Below, in pieces: positions 33,968 through 46,217 of a stretch of 64,000 nucleotides of DNA. Position 1 is the stretch's first letter. Each line of letters begins with the position of its first letter. This DNA is from Siphonodentalium dalli. Its lineage: Eukaryota; Mollusca; Scaphopoda; Gadilida; Siphonodentaliidae. The position numbers were made by a program, and so were the translations under genes. Under the pieces are notes generated by a model. The model saw only the letters and a list, made by a program, of their open reading frames with translations. It was not told where the DNA came from and did not search any database. Where the stretch lies: positions 174,593,164-174,657,163 of the forward strand of contig CP136066.1 of NCBI GenBank assembly GCA_032622095.1, in the 5' to 3' direction.

Positions 33968-35029
33968 ATATTAAAACAGATACATGTATTTTTGAGATAT
34001 ATTTGTTTCACTCAGATTCGCGATCTGAACATATGAGCTTACAGATACCCCGTCCCGATTTAACACCCCTAACTTACTATTTATTCTGCTTCGGGGGGAG
34101 GGGTGGGTGGTGGTGGTGAACAATACTTCATTTCAGTCGAGGAACCAACCCTTCCAAACTCAGAGCTTTTAGATTTAGATTTTTAAAATCCATTTATTGT
34201 TTACACCTCGAATAATCCACTGGAAATATTTACGGACATGCACGGACGCCGTAACGAGAGTTGGGATGTCACGTTTTGCGGTTATCGGAAATGATTCTCG
34301 GAATAAAAGACAACGAAAATAATCGCCACAAACAAAATGTACAGTACTTATCTTGTGATAGTTAGCATGCGTTTCAACAGGTATAATTGTTCCCGATTCA
34401 GTGATCATGTTTTATGCATGAGCATAGACAATGAGCATAGACAATAATATTATGTCGATGTCTGTTTACATTTGTGGTGACACATGGTGAGGAATTCCAG
34501 TTCGAACCAGGCATAACCATATATGGAATTCAAGGTGTAGAACATATATATATATAGATTTCATAATCGAAAATCTATTATAGGTCTGAGCTTTGAAGGG
34601 TGCATGTGTTCCTCCCTCGACTCAAAACAAATATTTCTCACCCTGACACAGAATAAATAGTAATTTAGGGGTATTAAATCAGACAGAACATCTTTAAATT
34701 GGCCCAATTGTATTAGCCTTTCGTCAGGCAGGCTTTATCAGTTGGGCTCATCTCGAACCATGCGCTTATATTAGCAGGTGTGCAAATATCAACTCTTCAA
34801 ATGAATGCAAAAGCAGATTTTGTTTGAACTTGGAGATTTAAGGAAATGCCAATATAATTTTCTGGCGACCTGTTTTCGTGGCATATTCAGTGTTTCGTGG
34901 TGAAAATTTAGCTTTTTTGTGGAACCAGTGACGTGACGACATGTAGTGAGAATCTCACCCCCATCTTCGGTCAAACTGCTCATTTGGAAATTTCAGACCG
35001 AAAATAGGCTGAATTTTCTGATAGTTTAA

Positions 35030-35441
35030 AGATGCACTTTCCGATTTGACACCATAAAACCACACGTCGTCTATACCAGAATATAATTAGATCTGACACA
35101 TGAGGTTATTAATACGACGTTTTAATTGCCAGATATCGACTTTGAAATGTTTTAACATGTTATGAATTTTTGTCAGCCTATTCCAATAATCACCTCTTAT
35201 AAAGAGCGTTCAATTTTTCTGTTGCCGCCCCAAAAGCGGTAGATAATAAAGAGCGTTATCTGTTCTGAGCTTTTGTGACAGTATTCGGCGTATTGCTTAC
35301 GGATGATTTTTATGGATTTTCGTGATGAAAATGTAATACAAATGATGAGCGCAAGTATTTTTCAATCGCATGCTAAGCAAAACATGAATTAGGAAATTCT
35401 GAAATATTAATCAGACAGTCATACAATCGGACAGGTCGTCT
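35030..35441. mobile_element. TTAA-flanked MITE family III, unit D copy
   Basis: Left end AGATGCACTTTCCGATTTGA after TTAA; right end ACAGGTCGTCT before TTAA. More diverged than the B and C copies, in line with the older age of unit D. Confidence 0.7.
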
Positions 35442-35741
35442 TTAATTTTCCAACCAACATCAAATGGATGCTTTGACCAAGAGCAGGATATTGTCTTATT
35501 TTCAGTCACAATTGTGGACTGGAATGGCCACCATCCAGTCAGAAAAATTCTAACCATGGATAAAGCGGCGTTAAGTGGATTTCCCACGTGTACGCGAAAT
35601 TTGCATGTAGTTTGAGAGATCATCTGGAAAATTCAATCTCAAACGGGTGAAAATATAGTTTCTCAGAGTCTATGAGTTTTGTTCCTCTAAGATCCGCCCC
35701 GAAAAGTTATACGCCACTATCGTGTATATCGGGGTGTGACT

Positions 35742-37960
35742 AAACACCGCCCGGACCTGCCCGGACCCCCCATATGGACTATATGAGTGATTATAAGGCC
35801 AATATAAGTACAGGGTGTCATGGAAACCCACTCAGGGTCGCTATTAACCCTCAAAATGCCGGCATCGGCGAAAATGTTCGCCGCGAAATGAAGCTAACAG
35901 CCCGGACCGCCCCTGCTGCGTCCAGGTGTGATTTTAGTATCCATATCTGTGCGAGGGTGTTAATGAAACCCAAATACGCATGGAGAGTGGTCAAGGTCAA
36001 GCGGAAGTGCCGCTTATTAACCCCATAACTTCCCAGATTCAGCCAGAATTACAAAATTGCGCCCCCAATAAACAAACTCACAGCCCGGACCCCCCTTAAT
36101 GTCCTCGTACTTCTAATAACTCCTTACATAATTATGTGTTGTGGAACTACTCTCGACTACACTCACGGGGATACAACGGCGAGTCGCCCACGAATGACTG
36201 GCAATTAACCCCCAAAATGCCGCCATCGACGATTATGTTTACCGATAACGACGCTGACAGCCCGTGTTAATGAAACCCAAATACGCACGGAGAATTGTCA
36301 AGGTCAAACGGAAGTGCCGCTTATTAACCCCTAAACTTCCCAGATTCAGCCACAATTACAAAATTGCACCCCCAATAAACAAACTCACAGCCCGGACCCC
36401 CTTAATGTCCTCGTACTTCTAATAACTCCTTACATATGTGTTGTGGAACTACCCTCGACTACACTCACGAAGATACAAGGGCGAATCGCCCGCGAATGCC
36501 TGGCAATTAACCCCCAAAATGCCGCCATCGCCGATTATGTTTACCGATAACGACGCTGATAGCCCGGACCAGCCCGGACCATCCCGGACCCCCCATATGG
36601 ACTATATGAGTGATTTTAAGGGCAATATAGTGCAGGGGTGTCATGGAAACCCACTCAGGGTCGCTATTAACCCTCCAAATGCAGGCATCGGCGAAAATAT
36701 TCGCCGCGAAATTAAGCTAACAGCCAGGACCGCCCCTGCTGCGTCCAGGTGTGATTTTAGTATCCATATCTGTTCGAGGGTGTTAATGAAACCCAAATAC
36801 GCACGGAGAGTGGTCAATGTCAAACGGAAGTGCCGCTTATTAACCCCTAAACTTCATAGATTCAGCCAGAATTACAAAATGGACCCCAATAAACAAACTC
36901 ACAGCCCGGACTCCCTTAATGTCCTCGTACTTCTAATAACTCCTTACATATGAGTTGTGGAACTACCCTCGACTACACTCACGAGGATACAAGGGCGAGT
37001 CGCCCACGAATGCCTGGCAATTAACCCCCAAAATGCCGCCATCGCCACAACACATATGTAAGGAGTTATTAGAAGTACGAGGACATTAAGGGGGTCCGGG
37101 CTGTGAGTTTGTTTATTGGGGGTGCAATTTTGTAATTCTGGCTGAATCTAGGAAGTTTAGGGGTTAATAAGCGGCACTTCCGTTTGACCTTGACCACTCT
37201 CCGTGCGTATTTGGGTTTCATTAACACCCTCGCACAGATATGGATACTAAAATCACACCTGGACGCAGCAGGGGCGGTTCGGGCGGTTAGCTTCATTTCG
37301 CGGCGAACATTTTCGCCGATGCCGGCATTTGGAGGGTTAATAGCGACCCTGAATGGGTTTCCGTGACAACCCTGCACTTATATTGTCCTTAAAAATCACT
37401 CATATAGTCCATATGGGGGGTCCGGACTGGACCGGGATGGTCCGGGCTGTCAGCGTCGTTGTCGGTAAACACAATCGGCGATGGCGGCATTTTGGGGGTT
37501 AATTGCCAGGCATTCGTGGGCGATTCGCCCTTGTATCTTCGTGAGTGTAGTCGATGGTAGTTCCACAACACATATGTAATGAGTTATTAGAAGTACGAGG
37601 ACATTAAGGGGGTCCGGGCTGTGAGTTTGTTTATTGGGGGTGCAATTTTGTAATTGTGGCTGAATCTGGGAAGTTTAGGGGTTAATAAGCGGCACTTCCG
37701 TTTGACATTGACCACCCTCCGTGCGTATTTGGTTTTCATTAACACTCTCGCACAGATATGGATACTAAAATCACACCTGGACGCAGCAGGGGCGGTCCGG
37801 GCTGTTAGCTTCATTTCACGGCGAACATTTTCGCCGATGTCGGCATTTTGAGGGTTAATAGCGACCCTGAGTGGGTTTCCATGACACCCCTGCTCTTATA
37901 TTGGCCTTACAATCACTCATATAGTCCAGATGGGGGGTCCGGGCTGGTCCGGGCTGGTCC
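35742..37960. repeat. Inverted tandem array of an about 0.5-kb GC-richer repeat
   Basis: Five copies of a unit starting near CATATGGACTATATGAG lie here: three on the + strand (about 35758-36263; an internally deleted copy 36264-36592; 36593-37045) and two on the minus strand (about 37046-37430 and 37430-37945), head-on around 37045. Units are bounded by repeated CCCGGACC. One frame stays open for up to 171 codons (36438-36953) and is repeated on the minus strand, but no domain is recognisable and frames break between copies. It replaces a short segment of the ancestral unit. It could be a satellite or a Helitron-like or foldback element. Confidence 0.8.
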
Positions 37961-38297
37961 ACTGTATAATTATGCCCCAATTGAGATCCACTCCCAATAC
38001 AAGAGGAATAACTCCAGTATACACGCGATATTTGAGATTTATCACGAGTTTGATATGAATGCACCGTCAGCGCCGACCTGTATGGCATTCATACTAAAGC
38101 TGTCCCCATCATGGGGCTGATATTACTTTTTCCTCATTAGGGGACAGACTGCCCCTCCAGATGGGGGCAATTAATTTACCATAAAAAAGAGGTAGATAAT
38201 TGCCATTTTTTTGTGGCAGTGTTGCCACTTCTTGGGGGCAATTGTGCCACTTAGGGGCAATGTTCCAAGCCATGGGAAAAACCTACAAATCAGATTA

Positions 38298-39837
38298 AGG
38301 GTGGATACACACATGGATGTAATCTCTGTAAATGTCGTGTATTTTTGTCGTTTAACATGGATCATACAGACCATGTCATACGTGTCCGCTGACAACCCAA
38401 TCATTGCGGCTATGTTTGACCACAGTGAGCCAAGCTCTGAACGTGCAGAGAGCCGTTGACTGAACGAAGTAGTCAGGCCGCTTAAAATAATTGTTCGCGC
38501 GATAACCCAATTGTTGGACTTTCTGTTTAAATCATTGTCAGTCTTCTCTTGATTTTTATACCAGTGATGGCCCCAATACCCCAGGATTTCCCCAACGCAG
38601 AGACCATGATCCCCAACATTTGGGGGATATATTATCCCGGAAGCTACCGGACTGACCATTGCATATTTCCTCGACGGGTGGGTGGGGGCACGCAACACCA
38701 TGCATGAGTCCTGACTCGCCCCCAACATGAAGCCACGAAGCAACTCCTGACTTATAAATATTGTAGTTGACAGTTATTTCTGCCGTGTCTGTTTGTTACA
38801 AGTGATTAATCTAATATTCAGCAATTTACGCTATTCATATAATTATGAACATAGTATTACACCTTTAAATTTGAGAGTACGGAAGGTGGTGTTGCTGTGT
38901 CTTAATTCATTCGTGGAAAAGGGTTGTCTAGTTCTACGAGTTCCCAACTACGTCACATTTCCTCTCTTGTGTTATATATGTATACTCAAAATTTACAACT
39001 ATGGAATATTTTGTACATTCATGGCCAGATAATCCCGGCTGATACATTCAACTAAATCCCTTGGTTATTCGAAGCTTTCGAGAACCAGCCCCCCTCCCCA
39101 ATCATGGATTATGGTCCAAAATGTTATCATCCAAGCGTGTTCAAGCTAAAATTGTGACAGTTATGAACTTGTTCAACCTTTGGGTTGAGAAACATATACT
39201 GTTATGTAAATTATGGGTGAAAAATGGGGGGGGGGGGGGTGTCACCCTTTTTACTTTCAACGCTGTATCTGCATTAATTTTTTGGCGCTGTAATGGATAT
39301 TTGCATGGAAATCCCAATTGAATGTTATTACATGAGCTCGCTCTGAAACTATCAGAGGAATCTCAACGAACCGGTATTGTCTGTCTTAATTTTCCAATGC
39401 CTGTTATTCAAGGAATGAGAGCACCATATCGGATTGTTAATGGGACATTAAACACTCATGTATCACAATCGTCCTAAAAGAGCTTAAAATTCGGCAAATT
39501 TTATTTTTATTTTGGATGACCCTGAAATGACGAGAAACAAATCAAGTATAAAATCGACGGAATTAAATCCACTTTTCGAAATGAATTAAAACTCGTGAAA
39601 AACAGCAACAGATATCAGACAGGATCTATTCATTTCGGGATCCATGAAAGAATTTATGACTGGCCTGAAATTTCTTGATATCAGTTTGTTTGATAATGGT
39701 TTATAACTGCTCACTTGTCTCACCTGTTGAAATTGTCCGATCGCGCGCAGGCGACTAATGCTATCAATGATTGGTGTGACCATGTAAAATACATGGATTT
39801 TACATACAGAAATTACATGCAAGTGTGTATCCACCCT
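38298..39837. mobile_element. 1.54-kb TIR element inserted in unit D
   Basis: The left end AGGGTGGATACACACATGGA is mirrored at the right end by the complement of AGGGTGGATACACACTTGCA, and the inverted similarity continues to about 35 bases (ATGTAAT..CTGTA). The other array units lack this segment between AACCTACAAATGAGATTA and GCAGCCTTGGTGATA-type sequence, so it is an insertion specific to unit D. GATAA repeats follow the right end. No transposase frame was identified; a minus-strand frame of 190 codons (38171-38743) crosses the left boundary and is not credible. Confidence 0.75.
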
Positions 39838-40239
39838 AAGATAAGATAAGATAAGATTTAATGCAAAATTCAGGGAGCCTTTGTGATATTGCGATTCACA
39901 TTATGTGTGCGACAAAAATTATCCACAGCGTACCTGACAACCGCGGTTTACGAGATAAGATTGAACAAATCCGAAATGAATAAATAGGAATACTCAAAGT
40001 CAATGCCGTGTTTCTATGGATACAACATATCAGATCGACAGAAACGCACCACATATTGAAAGTCAACCGACGCCAATCACTCCATCGACATCGTAGTGAG
40101 CTGCCCGCTATAATAACATTACTGTGCCGTGTGACTACACTGACAACAAATAGCATCCACACCTTACTAACAATGACAATATTGTCTTATTCAGAAGTTT
40201 TTAACTTTTGTGAAAACAATGCCATTCACGGAGTCATCA

Positions 40240-40422
40240 ACGGAGTCACTCATTTGAATTCGGCATGGCATGATTGATTGACCTGTGGTCCGCGTGTCGC
40301 GTGCCAGAAGCAATATGCTTTAAATAATTTGGTATAAAGGTTGCACATCAGAACACTGAGTTATTGAATATTTGGCCATATATTAAGACTGAGTATAAAT
40401 TTTAAACAGAAAAATTGCTAAA
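40240..40422 (+). promoter_or_regulatory. Putative promoter of homeobox gene 4
   Basis: TATAAA at 40333-40338, 90 bases before the ATG. TGATTGAC is kept at 40275-40282, but the inverted partner is degraded to GTCACTCA and the E-box CACGTG of the other copies has become CGCGTG. Gene 4 may therefore respond differently. Confidence 0.5.
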
Positions 40423-42559
40423 ATGGAAACCAAGAATGTGGTAATCTTTTCTCCGTACTGCGACAAGGCTGAGGCTTATCGGAGGATCTTGGTAAGCCAT
40501 TTTTCATGAATTTGAACCGAATTTTTCTTCTTCAGATTTATCCTATAACAGTCGGTTTGAGTTTTGAGTGGTTTTAAATAGAAAATCCTACCGAGAGTCA
40601 TCTTTATTTCGAATACCACACTTTTTTCATGTGCATCAAACTGTATGTTATTTAAAATCCGGTATTCCCGGAACCCTGAAATCATGGACACAACCATAAT
40701 AAATAAACACAAAGAAAACAAATAATCCAGGCCTTATATAACACATGCACAAACAGGGTACCTTTGTACACGAGTATGGTGACAATAATCGGCTTATTTT
40801 CATAACTTTTCTTTACACACAAACTTTTTCTCTATTAATGCATGCTATATCTATTTTCCAGGAGGTACCTGTCACACCACAGACAATTTACCAGTGCACT
40901 CGGCAGGCGGAATGTAAAATATTGGACACCTTGGACTATGACTGTGAGTTATATGTTTGTGTACATTTTTTAATATCCATTTGTTGAATGCCATCGCTAC
41001 ACGTAACTCTCGCCAACAATCATATGGGGTGCATCATTGGATGCTTCTTAAATACATTACTGTATGATTTTCATTTTTCTTCCTATGTTGAATTCACTGT
41101 CAGTTTATTCCAGTCTGTAATTTTAATAAAGTTTGCTCTACCGATTTGAAGACAAACACATTTTCCGCATAACTCCAATTATTTACAAGTATCCATAATG
41201 GTAATTATTAAAGTCAAGAAATATGTAATTTGTGCAATAATAATACCGGTATCCTAAAAGGTGCCCCTTTTTCTCAAGTACACCATTTTTCTAACTCAAC
41301 ACAATGCTGATGCAAACACATATAAGCCCGAACTGTGCTTAACTGAGCTTTTTCCATACTGACAATTTAAACGATAAAGTTGAAAAATTCAAACATTGGG
41401 TATAACTTTAATTTTCTCTTTCAGACGAACACACACCTATAGCTGGTGAATTCTCAGAGAGACCAGCAGACTCAGCAGATATCGGCTTCTCACCAACATC
41501 GACATCTACCTTGGCGCATGACGTCACTAGCTCGCGGACATCCAGCATCGGTTCCAGTTTCAACTGCCCATCCTCCCTAACCCAATCACGTGACCCCACA
41601 AATTCTCGGGAATCAAAGAAAGACATCGACGCCGAAAACATGGAGAAGCCACGGCGTTTCTCGTTCACGGATGACCAAGTCGAGACATTACGAGAACGGT
41701 ATGAGAGGAACAAATACCCAGACACCGAGCAGATGGATGAACTGGCTTCTAAGATGGGAGTTTCAGCTAAAAGTATCAAGGTGAGTCCTATCACATTTAA
41801 ACACCATGCTGATCATTCCACCCCAAAGACACTTTTCGAGTCAATTTACATGTAAAAGGACATGGACGAGCAAACGTACATGTATTACTATATTCAACTT
41901 GTTATGTTTTAATCGCAATAGCAAAACCAACAATATCGACATCTGGCCGTATGCGTGTGACACGGCGTCACCACTATCAGACACGTAGAGATACATACTC
42001 GAATATGACTCATAATCTAACAATGGTTTCATGCACAACTTACGAGAATTTTACAAATATTTACCTGCATATTTAAATAACATATATACTCTCCTAACTT
42101 GATAGAGGTTAACAATAAACTCTTGGAAGTGAGAAACATATGATATCTACAGTTTGGGATTCCAAGTAGAGAGGATACATGAGACACATTATTTTGACAC
42201 AGCTGTTGGTATATTTGAACTTCAGCCAAAAGAATGAAAAATACTAGCACCAATAAAGGGAAAGTATGAATCTTAAGCAACATTTTCGTTTATTTCAGAT
42301 CTGGTTCACAAACAGAAGATACAGGTCGAAGCCGAAAAATCCCAAGATGTCGCCACCAGCACTCAACCCTCTTCAACCAACACTCAACCAACTTCAACGC
42401 GATGCTCTCCTACAGATGCAGTTTCAATCGAAAAGTATCAGCCACCCATTCGATGTCCATGCTGCCGCGTTCCTCCGTCAGCCACAGCCACCACTCACCA
42501 GCCATCCTAGTTTCTACTGGCCGATTATGAGCTCATACCCTATGTCACCTCTCGTTTGA
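40423..42559 (+). CDS. PRD-like homeobox protein 4 (T50 homeodomain), 4 exons, 255 aa
   Basis: Exons are 40423-40491, 40862-40943, 41425-41780 and 42299-42559, with introns of 370, 481 and 518 bases in phases 0, 1 and 0. The homeodomain (residues 124-183) differs from gene 1 at K1E, M22R, E32D and I38M; helix 3 with T50 is unchanged. Exon 1 encodes the same METKNVVIFSPY start, and exon 2 has I/Y changes (PQTIYQC). The C-terminus ends FYWPIMSSYPMSPLV. All splice sites are canonical and there is no internal stop. The canonical AATAAA is altered (AAATTAATTA), so another signal such as ATTAAA must serve. It is the most 3' and most independently diverged member. Confidence 0.9.
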
Positions 42560-42710
42560 TAGGTGCTTGTTCCCCATACAACATCATTTGTTAAATATGT
42601 TTCGATCTTGTACCTAGTAATGTTTGTTATTTTATGTTTTTGTTAGTTTATATTAAAAATTAATTATTAAAAACAGATACATGTATTTTGAGATATATTT
42701 CCTATGAGCT

Positions 42711-43880
42711 TGAGGAATTCGTACATTTTGAAACAGTCTGAGTTTCAAACTGTCAATTTGAAGGAAAAATCATTATCTTTATAAGCAATATATGCTATAG
42801 TACTGTAATAACACATGTTTACCCTCTCACTATGATAAATATGTTCTAATTATGTAAAACAGTGGTCATTGGAGAGTTTGACAGGAAATATTTGCAAAAC
42901 ACGCACTGAATTATCTAACTTAGGAATCCATCTAGGGTATATAATCTGAAATCACTACTATCTGCGAAAAAATAAATAAAACATTTTTCATTGCATATTT
43001 TATTTTTTGGGTAGATATGCATTTGCAGAACTATTGTGTTGAAGGAAATTATCACCATAAAATAACATAATTCCTTAAAAGACGAATCAGTATTGAGTGT
43101 TTTGTCTGACAGATTATTGCAAACGTGGTTGTAAACTATTTATGTTGTTTTATGTATTTTTTGTCTTTTTACGGTAATACAATATGCAATGAAAAATGTT
43201 TGATTTTGCGATGAGTATAATACACCTTATATTTGTCGCATGCATTCTGAAATTATAACATTTGTTGTGTTTCGCTATCGTGGGAAAATTTTCAAAATGT
43301 CATTATAGTGGGCTAGCATCACTAAATTCACCCTTTAGGGACCTAATTCTGCTTAGGCCCTCAAATGCCATGGTAGACCTAGGATCAGATTGAAGTTCCC
43401 AGTTGAAGTTGGTGATGTTCACCCATTGGGCACCTCGATTATGGATTTTATCTTCTGCAAATTAGGGGATATAGAAACTTCCCAGAAGGGAAAACGTAAC
43501 TAAAAACAATGTTAATTTGATACAATAGATACTTCCCAGAAGATGAGGCCTAAGCAAAATGAGGTATCCAGAGAGTGAATTTGGTGATGCTTGCCAAACA
43601 CGAAGCAATGGTATCGGCTTTTTACGTAAATTGGATTCTACATTGAAGTGATCTGTTGCACCATTAAGCAATGGACTCGCGCATACTCTGCGCCATAACC
43701 AATGGAATGGGTGGGGGGGGGGGGGGTGTCCCATTTATATACAGAAATATAAAGTGAATAACAGATCTGGAGACGTAATTGTTGTAGGATTTCCGTCGGC
43801 CTTTCAGAGATTCTTGTTTGACATGAATGTGCCGTTAGCGCCGACCTATATGGAACTCACGCTCAGATTATCTGCATTAA
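42711..43880. other. Non-coding stretch after the array
   Basis: Contains a dispersed repeat (42725-42870, matching 750-905) and a G14 tract (43713-43726). No credible gene. Confidence 0.5.
42725..42870 (+). repeat. Dispersed repeat shared with 750-905
   Basis: Contains TTTGAAGGAAAAATCATTAT and the downstream TTATGTAAAA in the same order as the copy near the window start. It begins where unit D ends, so its insertion may have truncated the 3' flank of gene 4. Confidence 0.5.
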
Positions 43881-44691
43881 AGGTATTCAATCCGATCAGA
43901 CGCTCCTAAATTATTATTTCTTTGGCTTCGGGGGTAAACAATATTTGATTTGAGTCGAGGAGCATCAAAGCTCAGAGTGATCAGATATCGATTTTTTAAA
44001 GTTTGTTATATCAATTGTTTATGGCCAAGAAACACGCCGTCAAACGAATGGTCTCGGTAAAAATTGCGGATGAAGATGGATAACTCTAAAAACAAGTGGT
44101 AATACGGCCAAATTTCGTGAATACTCAAGTGATAATACGGCCATATATATTTCGTTGAACACAATGTTGATAAATAACACGTTTGGGAAATTTGATACCA
44201 TATAGTTGACAGTGGTTAGCATTATTTTGTTGCAATTAAAGTGCTGTGAAACACTCATATTGGGTGATCAAATAGACATTGGAGAATAATCTTGCTCAAA
44301 GTAGTTATTTTTAAGAATATTAATTCAAATTTCCAGCACACACACCGTCATTATTATAGTAAGTAATTGCAATGACTCTCTATGGCGAAATAATTTGCGT
44401 TAGTTTATCGCCGATTGTAGCGTCCCGAATCGAGATGTAAATATTTACAATTATGCGTAGTTCAGAGGATGCTATATATGGAGTGGTATGGTCGATTTTT
44501 TTGAGATTTTCGACGATGTTAGTATAATGCTACATTGCCACAGTTGGCATAGCGCCTGAGTACTAACTTATCAGTTTCACGCACCAAACAAGTCCATAAT
44601 ATGTCTTTAATCGATTCTGATAAATAAAGCGTATTTTGAAATGTTGTTGTTTCTTGTTGATATGGGGACCCTGTGATCGGATTGAGTACCT
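43881..44691. mobile_element. TTAA-flanked element family IV, complete copy
   Basis: Bounded by TTAA at 43877-43880 and 44692-44695. Termini are AGGTATTCAATCCGATC and the complement of AGGTACTCAATCCGATC, a 17-base TIR with one mismatch. The 811-base interior encodes nothing recognisable. The segment near 43911-43990 resembles the start of the homeobox units, suggesting that the unit boundary sequence is itself element-derived. Confidence 0.8.
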
Positions 44692-45412
44692 TTAATAAAA
44701 ACAAACAAACATTTCTAGCAAAATCTAAATTTAAAGGTCACACCGGTCCTACTAAAAGCCGACCGCACCCGACCGCACCTCCACCAGGGGTTGCTAGATG
44801 GGTAGCGGAAGTGAATACATTAACCAATATGCTGCTGTTTATGAAGTTATATCGTGAACTAAACAAAATTGTAGAATCGGATGCGCAAATAAATGTGATA
44901 TATATATCATTATCCAGCCAGTCACAATGTCATAATCAGCATTATACATTACGATAATGTAATTGTCAAATCGCCAAACCTTCTGGTCAAAATATATAAC
45001 CCTTTTGAAATTGTATATATCGATCCGAAAATATTTAATTTAATGCAATTATACTCAATTTTGGTTGATGTCATATACATGTAGTAAGGTTTTAGCTGAA
45101 ACTTTATAATTGAACATTTACACTGTTATAATAAACATTGGGGTTAGCCCCCCCCCAATCACATATTCAGTTGTTTTATAATATATTTTTGCATGCATGA
45201 TAAAGAAAAGTCTCCGTGGAACATCTATAGCTGCGACACAACACACAGTTATAAATGCGCTTTTTAATTATATATAGTCCTTAGAACTTACATGTCTCAT
45301 ACCTCTATGTTTCATTTGATATGTTATTACTCACCTCGTGTGAGTTTTCGAATGTCGGTGTTGATCTAGCAGGACCAGAATACACTCTTCGTTGCATCAT
45401 ATGATGTCCATT
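44692..45412. other. Non-coding stretch
   Basis: No gene recognised. Contains a C9 tract at 45148-45156. Confidence 0.5.
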
Positions 45413-46010
45413 TCCGTGGTCAGACAGCCAGGGGAGGTGCGGTCGGTGCCTTTTTGGATTTCGCGTACCTGACGGAACAGGCAATTCTTATGAACCGGCC
45501 GCAAGATAGGGGTTAATAGTACCGTGTCCGCTCGAGCTATCGACTTCGGGATTGAAACTTTGGTATATACATATTCTGCACGACAGGGCATACCCCATCT
45601 CGGTCGGTTCCCGGATGGCGGTGCGGTCGTCGGGTGTTATTTTCGGCGTTTTTGCGAATTCGGCAGCAGCGTATGGGTTAATTTATTCACTTCCGCTACA
45701 GCTAGCGACTTGCTTGATCGCCCATGGATGCATAGGGGATATTCGATGCGTGATATTATGTCCCTTTACGTGGTCAGGCAGCCAGGGGAGGTGCGGTCGG
45801 TGACTTTTTGGATTTTGCATACCTGACGGAACCGGCCGCAAGTTAGAGGTTAACAGTGCCGTGTCGGCTCGAGCTATCGACTTGTGGATTGGAACTTTGG
45901 TATATACAGGTCTATTCTTCACGATAGTGCAAACCCCATCACGCTCGGACCACTGGTGGAGGTGCGGTCGGTGCAGACGGGTGTGGACGGCTTTTAGTAG
46001 GACCCGGTCG
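45413..46010 (+). repeat. Duplicated about 350-bp GC-richer segment upstream of the methyltransferase
   Basis: The block starting near CGTGGTCAGACAGCCAGGGG (about 45417) recurs from about 45769 (CGTGGTCAGGCAGCCAGGGG) in direct orientation. Shared landmarks in order are GGAGGTGCGGTCGGTG, ACCTGACGGAAC, GGCCGCAAG, CTCGAGCTATCGACTT and AACTTTGGTATATACA. Copies are diverged by substitutions and small indels. The region is GC-richer than its surroundings and ends about 200 bases before the methyltransferase start, so it may be a duplicated regulatory region or a separate repeat. Confidence 0.75.
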
Positions 46011-46217
46011 CACAATGAAAACGACATCACTGAAGGCTGTAAAAAGCAGTGTGCTCGGTCATATAAGTTTATATTAAATATGTATGCGCGAGTCAAATAC
46101 TAGGACGGCGAAAGAATGTTCGGATTTCTAACAAAGGAAGGTCATCTGAACATATAGGTTCTACGAAACGCCGGAGCGAGCTGATCCGTATTTATATTTA
46201 TTTGTTTTTATTTCCGA

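Larger units (their letters stand above)
29076..34114 (+). repeat. Tandem homeobox unit C (about 5.04 kb)
   Basis: The upstream half is nearly identical to unit B as far as the start of intron 1 (about 32000). After that the gene half is diverged from genes 1 and 2 and closer to gene 4. This mosaic marks a breakpoint of a recent duplication or conversion. Confidence 0.9.
34115..42710 (+). repeat. Tandem homeobox unit D (about 8.6 kb, expanded by insertions)
   Basis: Begins with GGTGAACAATACTTCATTTC, equivalent to the other unit starts. It is longer because of the inverted-tandem insertion at 35742-37960 and the TIR element at 38298-39837. Without these it approximates 4.8 kb. It ends at CCTATGAGCTTGAGG, where homology to the other 3' flanks stops. 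Confidence 0.85.

Noticed and set aside
36438-36953. 171-codon frame as a gene
   Set aside because: It belongs to the inverted tandem repeat; neighbouring copies carry shorter or broken versions and no domain is recognisable.
38171-38743. 190-codon minus-strand frame
   Set aside because: It crosses the boundary between homeobox unit D and an inserted TIR element, with no recognisable domain.
45683-46096. 137-codon minus-strand frame near the methyltransferase
   Set aside because: It lies in the duplicated GC-rich block; openness follows from composition and no domain is seen.
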